Source: Streptomyces violaceoruber | Lineage (GTDB): Bacteria > Actinomycetota > Actinomycetes > Streptomycetales > Streptomycetaceae | Length of the DNA stretch: 64,000 bases | Direction: 5' to 3' | Assembly (NCBI RefSeq): GCF_033406955.1 | Contig: NZ_CP137734.1 | Coordinates: 5,022,001-5,086,000 of the forward strand | Notes under the pieces: model-generated | What the model was told of the DNA's origin: nothing | The model's input: only the letters and a program-made list of their open reading frames with translations | Database searches by the model: none | Part shown: one piece after another, positions 10,502 through 18,713 of the stretch | Numbering within the stretch: the stretch's first letter is position 1 | Layout of the letters: each line of letters starts with the position of its first letter | Translations under genes and position numbers: made by a program

Positions 10502-11098
10502 TCAGGCCTCCGCGGCGCCCTCGCCCTCGCCCTCACCCTCGGCCGGGGCCTCCTCCGCCTGCGCGGACAGGACCTGCAGCACCACGGTGTCGCCGTCCAC
10601 GTCCAGCTTCACGCCCGACGGCAGCGCGATGTCCTTGGCGTGGATCGAGGCACCGGCCTCCAGGCCCGCCACCGACACGGTGACCTGCTGCGGGATGTGC
10701 GTGGCCTCGGCCTCGACCGGCAGCGCGTCCAGGACGTACTCCAGCAGGAAGCCGCCCGGCGCCAGCTCGCCCTCGGCCTGCACCGGGATCTCGACCGACA
10801 CGGTCTCGCCGCGCTTCACCAGCTGAAGGTCGACGTGCTCCAGGAAGCCCTTGATCGGGTCACGCTGGACCGACTTCGGGATCGCCAGCTCGTTGGTCTT
10901 GCCGTCGATGTCCAGCGCGATCAGCACGTTCGACGTACGCAGCGCCAGCAGCAGCTCGTGACCCGGCAGGGTCAGGTGCAGCGGGTCGGAACCGTGACCG
11001 TACAGAACACCGGGAACCTTGTTGTCACGGCGGATACGACGCGCGGCACCCTTGCCGAACTCGGTACGCGTCTCGGCGGTGAGCTTCACCTCGGACAT
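10502..11098 (-). CDS. rplY: Large-subunit ribosomal protein bL25 (CTC/TL5 form)
   Basis: The 198-aa protein has an N-terminal L25 domain that binds 5S rRNA (KLTAETRTEFGKGAARRIRR ... VPGVLYGHG) and the longer C-terminal CTC-type beta domain. It ends in an acidic, repetitive tail (EEAPAEGEGEGEGAAEA) encoded by ccctcgccctcgcc repeats. ATG 11098 is chosen over an in-frame GTG six nt upstream because GAGGAG then sits 5 nt away. It is preceded by a large hairpin separating it from prs. Confidence 0.95.
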   Translation of the reverse strand: MSEVKLTAETRTEFGKGAARRIRRDNKVPGVLYGHGSDPLHLTLPGHELLLALRTSNVLIALDIDGKTNELAIPKSVQRDPIKGFLEHVDLQLVKRGETVSVEIPVQAEGELAPGGFLLEYVLDALPVEAEATHIPQQVTVSVAGLEAGASIHAKDIALPSGVKLDVDGDTVVLQVLSAQAEEAPAEGEGEGEGAAEA

Positions 11099-11198
11099 GA
11101 TCACTCCTCGTGTAAATCAGGAACGGACGTGGTCACCCGGCCACGAACGGCCTGCTACGAAGAGCGCGTCGATAACGGAGCGCCACACCCGCGAACAC

Positions 11199-11258
11199 GG
11201 GTACGGCCTCCCTCGCCGAGCAACTTCAGCAGTCTACTCGGAGAGGAAGGCCGTACCC
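11199..11258. terminator. Long hairpin between prs and rplY
   Basis: GGGTACGGCCTCCCTC (from 11199) pairs with GAGAGGAAGGCCGTACCC-type sequence ending at 11258, with an inner CCGAG/CTCGG extension. The structure is about 60 nt long. It sits after the prs stop (11311) and before rplY, so it should terminate prs. Confidence 0.75.
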
Positions 11259-11310
11259 AAAACGATCAACAGGCGGTACCGGAGCCTGCAGAACGGTTAC
11301 TGCACAAGGC

Positions 11311-12285
11311 TCACTGCTCGTCGAACAGGCTCGTCACCGAACCGTCCTCGAACACCTCACGCACCGCACGCGCGATCGTCGGCGCGATCGACAGCACCGT
11401 GATCTTGTCCAGCTCCAGCTCACTCGCCGACGGCAGCGTGTTCGTGAACACGAACTCGCTCACCTTCGAGTTCTTCAGACGGTCCGCCGCCGGACCCGAC
11501 AGCACACCGTGCGTCGCCGTCACGATGACGTCCTCCGCACCGTGCGCGAACAGCGCGTCCGCCGCCGCGCAGATCGTGCCACCCGTGTCGATCATGTCGT
11601 CCACCAGGACGCAGATGCGCCCCTTCACGTCACCCACGACCTCGTGCACCGTGACCTGGTTCGCCACGTCCTTGTCGCGCCGCTTGTGCACGATCGCCAG
11701 CGGCGCGCCCAGACGGTCGCACCACCGGTCCGCCACCCGCACCCGGCCCGCGTCCGGCGACACCACCGTCAGCTTCGAACGGTCCACCTTCGCACCCACG
11801 TAGTCCGCCAGCAGCGGCAACGCGAACAGGTGGTCCACCGGACCGTCGAAGAAGCCCTGGATCTGATCCGTGTGCAGATCCACCGCCAGGATCCGGTCCG
11901 CACCCGCGGTCTTCATCAGATCCGCGATCAGACGCGCCGAGATCGGTTCACGCCCACGGTGCTTCTTGTCCTGCCGCGCGTAACCGTAGAACGGCACGAT
12001 GACGGTGATGGAGCGGGCCGACGCGCGCTTCAGCGCGTCGATCATGATCAACTGCTCCATGACCCACTTGTTGATCGGAGCCGTGTGGCTCTGGATCAGG
12101 AAACAGTCCGCACCACGCGCCGACTCCTGATACCGCACATAGATCTCACCGTTGGCGAAGTCGAAGGCCTTCGTCGGGACGACCCCGACCCCCAGCTGCT
12201 GGGCGACCTCCTCGGCAAGCTCGGGGTGTGCGCGGCCGGAGAAGAACATCATCTTCTTCTCGCCGGTCGTCTTGATCCCGGTCAC
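11311..12285 (-). CDS. prs: Ribose-phosphate pyrophosphokinase (PRPP synthetase)
   Basis: The 324-aa enzyme makes PRPP from ribose-5-phosphate and ATP for nucleotide, His and Trp synthesis. The ATP flexible loop is VPFYGYARQDKKHRGREPIS. The catalytic and metal region is ILAVDLHTDQIQGFF. The ribose-phosphate loop is VLVDDMIDTGGTI. GTG 12285 follows GAGGAGAAAG at good spacing. glmU lies 132 bp upstream on the same strand, the common actinobacterial glmU-prs arrangement. Confidence 0.96.
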   Translation of the reverse strand: MTGIKTTGEKKMMFFSGRAHPELAEEVAQQLGVGVVPTKAFDFANGEIYVRYQESARGADCFLIQSHTAPINKWVMEQLIMIDALKRASARSITVIVPFYGYARQDKKHRGREPISARLIADLMKTAGADRILAVDLHTDQIQGFFDGPVDHLFALPLLADYVGAKVDRSKLTVVSPDAGRVRVADRWCDRLGAPLAIVHKRRDKDVANQVTVHEVVGDVKGRICVLVDDMIDTGGTICAAADALFAHGAEDVIVTATHGVLSGPAADRLKNSKVSEFVFTNTLPSASELELDKITVLSIAPTIARAVREVFEDGSVTSLFDEQ

Positions 12286-12416
12286 AGCACTTTCTCCTCA
12301 GAGGTTCGCAGCTGAGCTCATGGGCGCTCTCCCGACTGGCCGCGGGGGCGTCTCAGCTGGTGGGGTGCGGATGTGCACTTATCACGGTACGCCGTGTTCG
12401 ACGCGCCGGTTTCCGG

Positions 12417-13865
12417 TCAGTCTTCGCCGTCCGCCTCGCGGGACACCGCCTCGGCCGCCTTCGCCGCCGCGCTCCCCGGACGCTTCCGGGCCACCCAACC
12501 CTCGATATTCCGCTGCTGGCCACGGGCCACGGCCAGCGAACCGGGCGGCACGTCCTTCGTGATCACCGAGCCGGCGGCGGTGTAGGCACCGTCCCCGACC
12601 GTGACAGGAGCCACAAACATGTTGTCCGAACCCGTACGGCAGTGCGAGCCGATCGTCGTGTGGTGCTTGTCCTGACCGTCGTAGTTCACGAACACACTCG
12701 CGGCACCGATGTTCGTGAAGTCACCGACGGTCGCGTCACCCATGTAGGAGAGATGCGGAACCTTCGTCCCCTCACCGATCGACGAGTTCTTCGCCTCCAC
12801 GAACGTACCGATCTTCGACTTCAGCCCGAGCCGGGTACCCGGCCGCAGATACGCGTACGGACCCACGGACGCCTGCGGACCCACATGGGCACCGTTGGCC
12901 ACCGTGTTGTCCACCCGCGCCCCCGCCTCCACCCGGGTGTCCGTGAGCCGCGTGTTCGGCCCGACCTCGCAGCCCTCGGCCAGATGCGTGGTGCCGTGCA
13001 ACTGCGTACCCGGGTGCACGACCACGTCCTGCTCGAACGTCACCGTCACGTCCACCCACGTCGTCGCCGGATCCACCACCGTCACGCCGGCCAGCATCGC
13101 CCCGGTCAGCAACCGGTCGTTGAGGATCCGACGCGCCTCGGCGAGCTGCACGCGGTTGTTGATCCCCGCGATCTCCCGGTGGTCCCCGGCCACGGACGCG
13201 CCCACCCGGTGCCCCGCCTCGCGCAGGATCCCGAGTACGTCCGTCAGGTACTCCTCGCCCTGGCTGTTGTCCGTGCGCACCTTGCCCAGCGCGTCCGCGA
13301 GCAACTGTCCGTCGAAGGCGAACACACCCGAGTTGATCTCCCGGATCGCCCGCTGCGACTCCGAGGCGTCCTTGTGCTCCACGATCGCCGTCACGGCACC
13401 CGAGGCCCCGTCCCGCACGACCCGCCCGTACCCCGTCGCGTCCGGCACCTCGGCCGTCAGGACGGTCACGGCGTTCCCGTCGGCGGTGTGGGTGGCGGCA
13501 AGGGCCTTGAGCGTCTCGCCGGTGAGGAGGGGAGTGTCGCCGCAGACGACCACGACGACCCCGTCCACGGCGCCGCCCATCGCCTCCAGACCCATCCGCA
13601 CGGCGTGCCCGGTGCCGTTCTGCTGCTCCTGGACGGCGGTGCGTACGTCGGGGGCGACCTCGGCGAGGTGCGCGGTGACCTTCTCGCGGGCGTGCCCGAC
13701 GACGGCGACCAGGTTCTCGGGGTCCAGCTCTCCGGCGGCGGCGAGCACGTGCCCGACGAGGGACCGGCCGCACAGCTCGTGCAGGACCTTGGGTGTGGCC
13801 GACTTCATACGGGTGCCCTCACCCGCTGCGAGAACGACGACGGCTGCCGGGCGAATGGCGCTCAC
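12417..13865 (-). CDS. glmU: Bifunctional UDP-GlcNAc pyrophosphorylase / GlcN-1-P acetyltransferase
   Basis: The 482-aa enzyme performs the last two steps to UDP-N-acetylglucosamine, the cell-wall precursor. The N-terminal nucleotidyltransferase has PAAVVVLAAGEGTRMKS. The C-terminal half is a left-handed beta helix of hexapeptide repeats with the catalytic acetyltransferase region (YLRPGTRLGLKSKIGTFVEA, HLSYMGDATVGDFTNIGA). GTG 13865 gives the canonical N-terminus with AAGGG upstream; longer in-frame starts to 13955 are not supported by the family. Confidence 0.96.
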   Translation of the reverse strand: MSAIRPAAVVVLAAGEGTRMKSATPKVLHELCGRSLVGHVLAAAGELDPENLVAVVGHAREKVTAHLAEVAPDVRTAVQEQQNGTGHAVRMGLEAMGGAVDGVVVVVCGDTPLLTGETLKALAATHTADGNAVTVLTAEVPDATGYGRVVRDGASGAVTAIVEHKDASESQRAIREINSGVFAFDGQLLADALGKVRTDNSQGEEYLTDVLGILREAGHRVGASVAGDHREIAGINNRVQLAEARRILNDRLLTGAMLAGVTVVDPATTWVDVTVTFEQDVVVHPGTQLHGTTHLAEGCEVGPNTRLTDTRVEAGARVDNTVANGAHVGPQASVGPYAYLRPGTRLGLKSKIGTFVEAKNSSIGEGTKVPHLSYMGDATVGDFTNIGAASVFVNYDGQDKHHTTIGSHCRTGSDNMFVAPVTVGDGAYTAAGSVITKDVPPGSLAVARGQQRNIEGWVARKRPGSAAAKAAEAVSREADGED

Positions 13866-13974
13866 GGGATGCCCTTCGGCTGTTGAGGAGGTGGGGACAT
13901 CCGCAGGATACCGGGGCGGTTTGTGGGGGACATGAGTGCGGGCCCCGACGGTCATGTCAGGGCCCGAACAAGAG

Positions 13975-14047
13975 CTCCCCCATCAGGATTTGAACCTGAA
14001 CTTAAGGGACCAAAACCCTCAGTGCTGCCTGATTACACCATGGGGGA
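13975..14047 (-). tRNA. tRNA-Gln (anticodon UUG)
   Basis: The minus strand folds as a 73-nt cloverleaf. Acceptor TCCCCCA pairs with TGGGGGA with discriminator G73 (normal for Gln). Anticodon stem GAGGG/CCCTT holds loop TTTTGGT, giving anticodon TTG. T arm is TCAGG-TTCAAAT-CCTGA. CCA is not encoded. It reads CAA, a rare codon in this genome type. It separates the glmU cluster from a decayed gene. Confidence 0.93.
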
Positions 14048-14074
14048 TAGAACTCGACTAAACCGGACATTCGG

Positions 14075-14806
14075 TTAAGTCGCCGAGTCGGCACCCAACA
14101 CTATGCCGTACCAAGAGCCTTCGATGCGACGGTACAGGTCGGCGCTCTTGAGGACTTTGATCGTCGAGGCATCCGCGGGAGGAGTCTCCTACGTTCTTGC
14201 GCACCGTCTTGGGGTTGTGGCCCTTGAGAGTCGTCTTGTTGAAGGCGCTGCGATCGGCGCGGACGAGTTCGGCCCAGAACTCCTCCGCGCCTGCCGCATC
14301 GGCGTTCTCGTCATGCTGGGGTCGCTGTTGACGAAGACGACGTTCTCGCGGCGGTCGTACGGGCTTGTCCTTGCCCCCTTCCGCCCAGTACAGGCCTACG
14401 CCCACCAGGAAGAGTTCGCGGGCTGACAGTTCTCCGACGGCCAGCTTGGCTTGCTCCTTGGGGCGCTGTGGCGTGTATCGAGGTTCGGGTTTCGGAAGGT
14501 CACGCACCCACAGCGACACCGAACTCCTGGAGCAGCCCAGCCCAGCTCGGCCTCGATCTGGTCGTACGTCCAGCCTTGGAGGCGTAGCTCCCTGGCCTTG
14601 GCGCGCAGGTCGTCCTTCGCTCGGGGGCGCTTCGTCCACTCCGGCGGCGGTTCCCCCTTCACCAGTTGGCTGAGGATGTCGTTGTTGAAGACCTTCAGCT
14701 CGTCGCGGATCTGCCGAAGGCTGTAGCCGGCTCGCCGCAGCGCCACCGCCCGCTCCCGCAGCCCCTCGAAGTCCGCGTACTTGTTCTGTGAACGTGCCAT
14801 GGGCAT
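14075..14806 (-). pseudogene. Multiply frameshifted HTH-containing gene next to tRNA-Gln
   Basis: One protein can be read only by switching frames. It opens MARSQNKYADFEGLRERAVA, with RRAGYSLRQIRDEL (helix-turn-helix-like) up to YDQIEAELG. After a 5-bp TGGGC duplication near 14540 it continues CSRSSVSLWVRDLPKPEP and FLVGVGLYWAEGGKDKP. After an extra C it continues YDRRENVVFVNSDPSM. A deletion then joins it to ADAAGAEEFWAELV ... KTVRKNVGD. A last shift gives KSADLYRRIEGSWYGIVLG and TAA at 14075. The YWAEG...NSDP pattern recalls LAGLIDADG-like proteins seen in actinomycetes, but I am unsure of the family. At least four lesions make a live gene unlikely. Confidence 0.82.
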
Positions 14807-14934
14807 ACCGTCCGGCCGGAATCCTCGCCTCCGGAGGTGAACGGCGCGGGGTTCACCAGTTCGCGGGATATCGCGTCGTATCGTTTGTCGAAAGTCACCG
14901 GAAAAGGGGCGCCCGGCGCCCGTAGGCTGGAGGC

Positions 14935-16254
14935 ATGACCACGACGGGGGAAGACCACGAACCGGCCCGGGGTGGGCCTTGGTGGTGGGACAGGCGGCGC
15001 GGCGCGGTGCTCGATGTGAGCCTCGGTGTCGTGTCCGCGCTGGAGTGCGCGGCGGAGGGGGTTCCGTTCGCGAGGGATGCCGGGATTCCGCCGGCGATGG
15101 GCGTTGTCTTCGGACTGCTGGCCGGTTCGATGCTGGTGGTGCGGCGGAAGTGGCCGATCGCGGTGGTGCTGGTGGCGCTTGCCATCACGCCGGCCGAGAT
15201 GGGTTTCCTGATGGGCGTCGTCGGCCTGTACACGATGGCGGCCTCGGAGTTGCCGCGGCGGATCATCGGGGCCCTGGCCGGGATGACGTTCCTGGGGACG
15301 CTGGTCGTCACGTTCGTGCGGCTGGGGCAGGACATGGCGCGGGACGGCCTGGATCTGGGGGACTGGTTCCTTCCGTTCGCGTCGATCGCGACGTCGCTCG
15401 GGATGACCGCGCCGCCGTTGCTGCTCGGCCTGTATGTCGGGCAGCGGCGCCGGCTGATGGAGAGCCTGCGGGAGCGGGCGGACAGCCTGGAGCGCGAGCT
15501 TCAGTTGCTCGCCGAGCGGGCCGAGGAGCGCGCGGAGTGGGCGCGCGGCGAGGAGCGGACGCGGATCGCGCGGGAGATGCACGACGTGGTCGCGCACCGG
15601 GTGAGTCTGATGGTGGTGCATGCCGCCGCGCTCCAGGCGATCGCCCGGAAGGACCCGGAGAAGGCGGTGAAGAACGCGGCCCTGGTGGGGGACATGGGGC
15701 GGCAGGCGCTGACGGAGCTGCGGGAGATGCTCGGGGTGCTGCGCAGTGGCGGGGGCGGTGCGCGGGCCGAGCGGGCGTCGGTGCCGCTGGCCGCGGTGGG
15801 GGTGGCCGCCGCCGCGGCCGCGTCGCGGGCGGCGGAGGACGGGGAGTCGTCCTCGGAGGGGCCGTGCCTGTCGGAGCTGGACGAGCTGATCGGGCAGTCG
15901 GAGGCGGCCGGGATGGTCGTGAACCTGTCCGTGGAGGGGGCGGAGCGTGCGTATGCGGCGGAGGTGGAGTCGACGGCGTTCCGGGTGGTGCAGGAGGCGC
16001 TGACGAACGTGCACAAGCACGCGGCGGGTGCGAAGACGCATGTGCGGCTGGCGCACCGGGTGTCGGAGATCGCGATGCAGGTGGAGAACGAGCCGCCGCC
16101 GGAGGTCTCGTCGGCGTCGTCGGCGCGGTTGCCGTCGGGGGGCAACGGGCTGGTGGGGATGAAGGAGCGGGTGGCGGCGCTGGGGGGCGTGTTCGTGTCG
16201 GGGCCGACGGATGCCGGGGGTTTCCGGGTGTCGGCGGTGATCCCGGCGTCGTAG
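14935..16254 (+). CDS. Orphan two-component sensor histidine kinase (HisKA_3 type)
   Basis: The 439-aa protein has an N-terminal membrane region with about five or six hydrophobic segments (30-185). A short coiled coil follows (RERADSLERELQLLAERAEE). The dimerisation/phospho-acceptor domain is RTRIAREMHDVVAHRVSLMV, with the acceptor His in EMHDVVAHR. The ATP-binding domain has N-box FRVVQEALTNVHKHA and G-box GNGLVGMKERV. It belongs to the NarX/DesK-like class that partners LuxR-type regulators, yet none is adjacent. The linker is Ala/Glu/Ser-rich with no known fold. ATG 14935 has GGAGG immediately upstream. Confidence 0.88.
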   Translation: MTTTGEDHEPARGGPWWWDRRRGAVLDVSLGVVSALECAAEGVPFARDAGIPPAMGVVFGLLAGSMLVVRRKWPIAVVLVALAITPAEMGFLMGVVGLYTMAASELPRRIIGALAGMTFLGTLVVTFVRLGQDMARDGLDLGDWFLPFASIATSLGMTAPPLLLGLYVGQRRRLMESLRERADSLERELQLLAERAEERAEWARGEERTRIAREMHDVVAHRVSLMVVHAAALQAIARKDPEKAVKNAALVGDMGRQALTELREMLGVLRSGGGGARAERASVPLAAVGVAAAAAASRAAEDGESSSEGPCLSELDELIGQSEAAGMVVNLSVEGAERAYAAEVESTAFRVVQEALTNVHKHAAGAKTHVRLAHRVSEIAMQVENEPPPEVSSASSARLPSGGNGLVGMKERVAALGGVFVSGPTDAGGFRVSAVIPAS

Positions 16255-16275
16255 CCGTCCTGGTCGCGCCCCGGG

Positions 16276-16773
16276 TCAGCCGGTCGTGGTGAGGCGGGCG
16301 GGCTGGGTGCCGGCGACGAGGGTGGCGAGGGCGGCGTCGATGTCGGAGCCGAGGTACCAGTCGCCGGTGTGGTCCAGGGCGTAGACGCGGCCTTCGGCGT
16401 CGATGGCGACGAGGGCCCGGCTGTCGGTCTCGGTGCCGAGGGGGCAGGTCTGGGTGCCGAGGGCGCGGCCGAGGTCGCCGAGGGTGCGGGCCATGTGGAG
16501 GCCGTGCAGGGGGTCCAGGTGCAGGGTGGCGGGGGCGATCTGGCGGCCGGGTCCGGTGGGTGCGATGTGCAGGCCGCCGAATTCGGCCCAGGCCTCCACG
16601 GCGGCGGGGAAGACGGTGTGGCGGTGTCCCGCGGGTGAGCTGTGTTCGCGCAGGGTGTCGGCCCAGATCTCGGCCTGCTTGATGTCCCAGCGTCCCGGTT
16701 GCCAGCCGGCGTCGCGCAGTGCGGCGTCGACGGGGACGGGAAAGCGGGTGGTGGAGGTGCGGTCGGCTTGCAT
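16276..16773 (-). CDS. SUKH-3-like immunity-family protein
   Basis: The 165-aa protein shows the SUKH-3 pattern: FPVPVDAALRDAGWQPGRWD near the N-terminus, FPAAVEAWAEFGGLHI (the FxxxxExxGG-type core), ALVAIDAEGRVYALDHTGDW and a C-terminal helix IDAALATLV. SUKH proteins are best known as immunity proteins against contact-dependent or polymorphic toxins, though many Streptomyces copies are orphan. Downstream of the YwqJ-like deaminase gene on the same strand (92 bp), it could be its neutralising partner; this is inference from order. Confidence 0.75.
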   Translation of the reverse strand: MQADRTSTTRFPVPVDAALRDAGWQPGRWDIKQAEIWADTLREHSSPAGHRHTVFPAAVEAWAEFGGLHIAPTGPGRQIAPATLHLDPLHGLHMARTLGDLGRALGTQTCPLGTETDSRALVAIDAEGRVYALDHTGDWYLGSDIDAALATLVAGTQPARLTTTG

Positions 16774-16865
16774 CGGCCCTTGGTTCGTTTCGGTCGGCTG
16801 GTTCGTTTCGGTCGGCTCGTTCGGCTGGTTCGGCTCGATCTGCGCGGTCTGCGCGATCTGCTCGG

Positions 16866-17396
16866 TCAGTCCTTCTCCGTCGCGGGGTCGACGACGCGGA
16901 CGCCGAAGTGTGCGCTGAGGGCGGTGCAGGCGCGGCAGGGTGCGGCGAAGGCGCCGTGGAGGGGGTCGCCGTCCTCGCGGATGCGGCGGGTGGTGAGCTT
17001 GGCGTGTTTGAGTGCTTTGCGGGCTTCGCCGTTGGTCATGGGTTTGCGTGCGGCGCGTTTGCTGCGGGCGGCGTCGGCGGTGGCCAGGTGCCGTGAGATG
17101 AGGATCGTCTCGGCGCAGCGGCCGGTGTAACGGTCTCGTTGGCCGCTGGTGAGGGTGTCGAGGAAGTCCTGCACGAGGTGGTGCAGGGCGGGTGGTGTGT
17201 CGGCGCGCGTGGCGGTGCCGGTGAGGGTGGTGCCGCGTACGGAGAGGGCGGCGGCGACGGTCGGGAGTATGCCGTCGCGGCGGTGCCGGAGGGTGGGGGT
17301 CTGGAGGGTGTCGGTGCTGCTCCAGCCGATGCGTGGGTCGCCGCCGCGGGGGTCGTCGGACCGCCCGGTGTCGGGTCCCGTCTGTGTCGCACTCAT
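16866..17396 (-). CDS. YwqJ-like deaminase-fold protein (toxin-type)
   Basis: The 176-aa protein has the zinc-binding layout of the cytidine-deaminase superfamily as found in YwqJ-type toxin domains: YTGRCAETILIS (Cys94-Ala-Glu96) and AAPCRACTALSAHFG (Cys154 and Cys157). The first ~40 residues are polar and disordered-looking, with no secretion signal. ATG 17396 has AGGAGGGGAAG upstream. Its neighbours carry SUKH domains, so it fits a toxin/immunity or nucleotide-editing module. Substrate unknown. Confidence 0.72.
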   Translation of the reverse strand: MSATQTGPDTGRSDDPRGGDPRIGWSSTDTLQTPTLRHRRDGILPTVAAALSVRGTTLTGTATRADTPPALHHLVQDFLDTLTSGQRDRYTGRCAETILISRHLATADAARSKRAARKPMTNGEARKALKHAKLTTRRIREDGDPLHGAFAAPCRACTALSAHFGVRVVDPATEKD

Positions 17397-17689
17397 GATC
17401 GTCTTCCCCTCCTGAGCATCCCCCCGAAGGTCACAGAGTGCCAAATCCCGGGGCTGCTGCGGAAGCTGGGGCGGGGTGACACGCCCGGGTATGGGCGGTG
17501 TGTCACGGGAGGGTGACGGCTGGTCACGGAAGTGGAGGTGCCGGGTGCCGGGTGCGGGGTCCGGCGCCGGTGACCCCTCTCGCCGTACCGCATAGGCTGT
17601 CGGCACCGCGCTCGCACGCGGTGAATCCAGACAGTGCAGGCAGATCAGACGGATCTGGCAGCAGACAGACGCCGCAGGGGGCAACCGCC

Positions 17690-18706
17690 ATGACGACAGG
17701 TCGGCTCGGGCAAGCAGCCGCGCCGCCGAACGCGGCCTATGCCGGGCAGGTCGTGCATTTCCCGGATCCGGTGCGTGCGGCCCGTCACCCGAGAGGGGTA
17801 CGGGTGGACGCGGGTGGTTACCCCGAGTTCTCGCCGTACGCCCGTGCGGTCGCGGAGATCGCGGATCCGCCGGAGGGTTTCGGGGTCGACGAGTTGCGGC
17901 TCACGGACTACGTGTCGGCGAACGCGGCCCTGTCGGCCTCCGGGCACGAGCTGTGGGACACGGTGCCCGCGGTGGCGACACCGCACGGCTGGACGTGGCA
18001 CCACGTGGCGGGGTCGCGGCGCATGGAGCTGGTTCCGGTCGAGGTGAAGGCGTTGCTGCGCCACCACGGCGGGATCTCGACGGCGGTGGTGGATCAGGGC
18101 AAGCGCGGTACGCGGCCGTTGCAGGAGACGCGTCCGGTGCACTTCGGTCTGCCGAAGTCGGGTGTGGCGGTCACGGAGCAGCAGGTGCAGGGCGTCGAGG
18201 AGGACCTCGGGTACCGGCTGCCGGGCGCCTACCGGTCGTTCCTGAAGGCGGCGGGCGGTTGTGCGCCGGTGGGTACGGCGCTCGACGCGGAGCTGGGGCT
18301 GCTGGTGGACCAGCCGTTCTTCACGGTGCGTGAGGAGGCGGCGGTCAACGACCTGGTCTATGTGAACAAGTGTCTGCGGGACCATCTGACGAAGGACTAT
18401 CTGGGTGTCGCCTTCGTGCAGGGGGGTCTGCTCGCGGTGAAGGTGAAGGGCGAGCGGATCGGTTCGGTGTGGTTCTGCGCCTACGACGACGTGCGGGACG
18501 TGGATCCGTCGTGGCCGCCGGCGGATCGGGTGGAGCGGCTGCTGCTGCCCTGCGGTGCGGACTTCGACGCGTTCCTGTCCCGGCTGGCGGGTTCCCCGCC
18601 GGAGCTGGAGACGGTGGCGAACCTGATGGTGGACGGCGGCTTCGCGCGTGCGGTGCCCGTGACGGCGGCGTCTTCGGCGTCTTCGGCGTCTTCGGTGGGG
18701 GAGTGA
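17690..18706 (+). CDS. WHH-type nuclease-like domain fused to a SUKH-1 (SMI1/KNR4) domain
   Basis: The 338-aa protein has two parts. Residues ~65-140 include LRLTDYVSANAALSASGHEL, TPHGWTWHHVAGSRRMELVP and EVKALLRHHGGIS, which match WHH-type HNH/endonuclease VII toxin domains (W-H-H then an L-V-P motif and a late His). Residues ~165-300 read GVAVTEQQVQGVEEDLGYRL, PGAYRSFLKAAGG ... FYDDVR-like stretches typical of SMI1/KNR4. A Ser/Ala repeat tail follows. Toxin-like and immunity-like folds in one chain is unusual; it may be an intracellular nucleic-acid-binding protein rather than an effector. Ribosome site GCAGGGGG precedes ATG 17690; the next gene starts 8 bp after its stop. Confidence 0.7.
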   Translation: MTTGRLGQAAAPPNAAYAGQVVHFPDPVRAARHPRGVRVDAGGYPEFSPYARAVAEIADPPEGFGVDELRLTDYVSANAALSASGHELWDTVPAVATPHGWTWHHVAGSRRMELVPVEVKALLRHHGGISTAVVDQGKRGTRPLQETRPVHFGLPKSGVAVTEQQVQGVEEDLGYRLPGAYRSFLKAAGGCAPVGTALDAELGLLVDQPFFTVREEAAVNDLVYVNKCLRDHLTKDYLGVAFVQGGLLAVKVKGERIGSVWFCAYDDVRDVDPSWPPADRVERLLLPCGADFDAFLSRLAGSPPELETVANLMVDGGFARAVPVTAASSASSASSVGE

Positions 18707-18713
18707 GCTGACG

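Noticed and set aside
13975..14806. Integrated plasmid or genomic island at tRNA-Gln
   Set aside because: No integrase, replication gene or second copy of the tRNA 3' end was found; only one decayed gene lies beside it.
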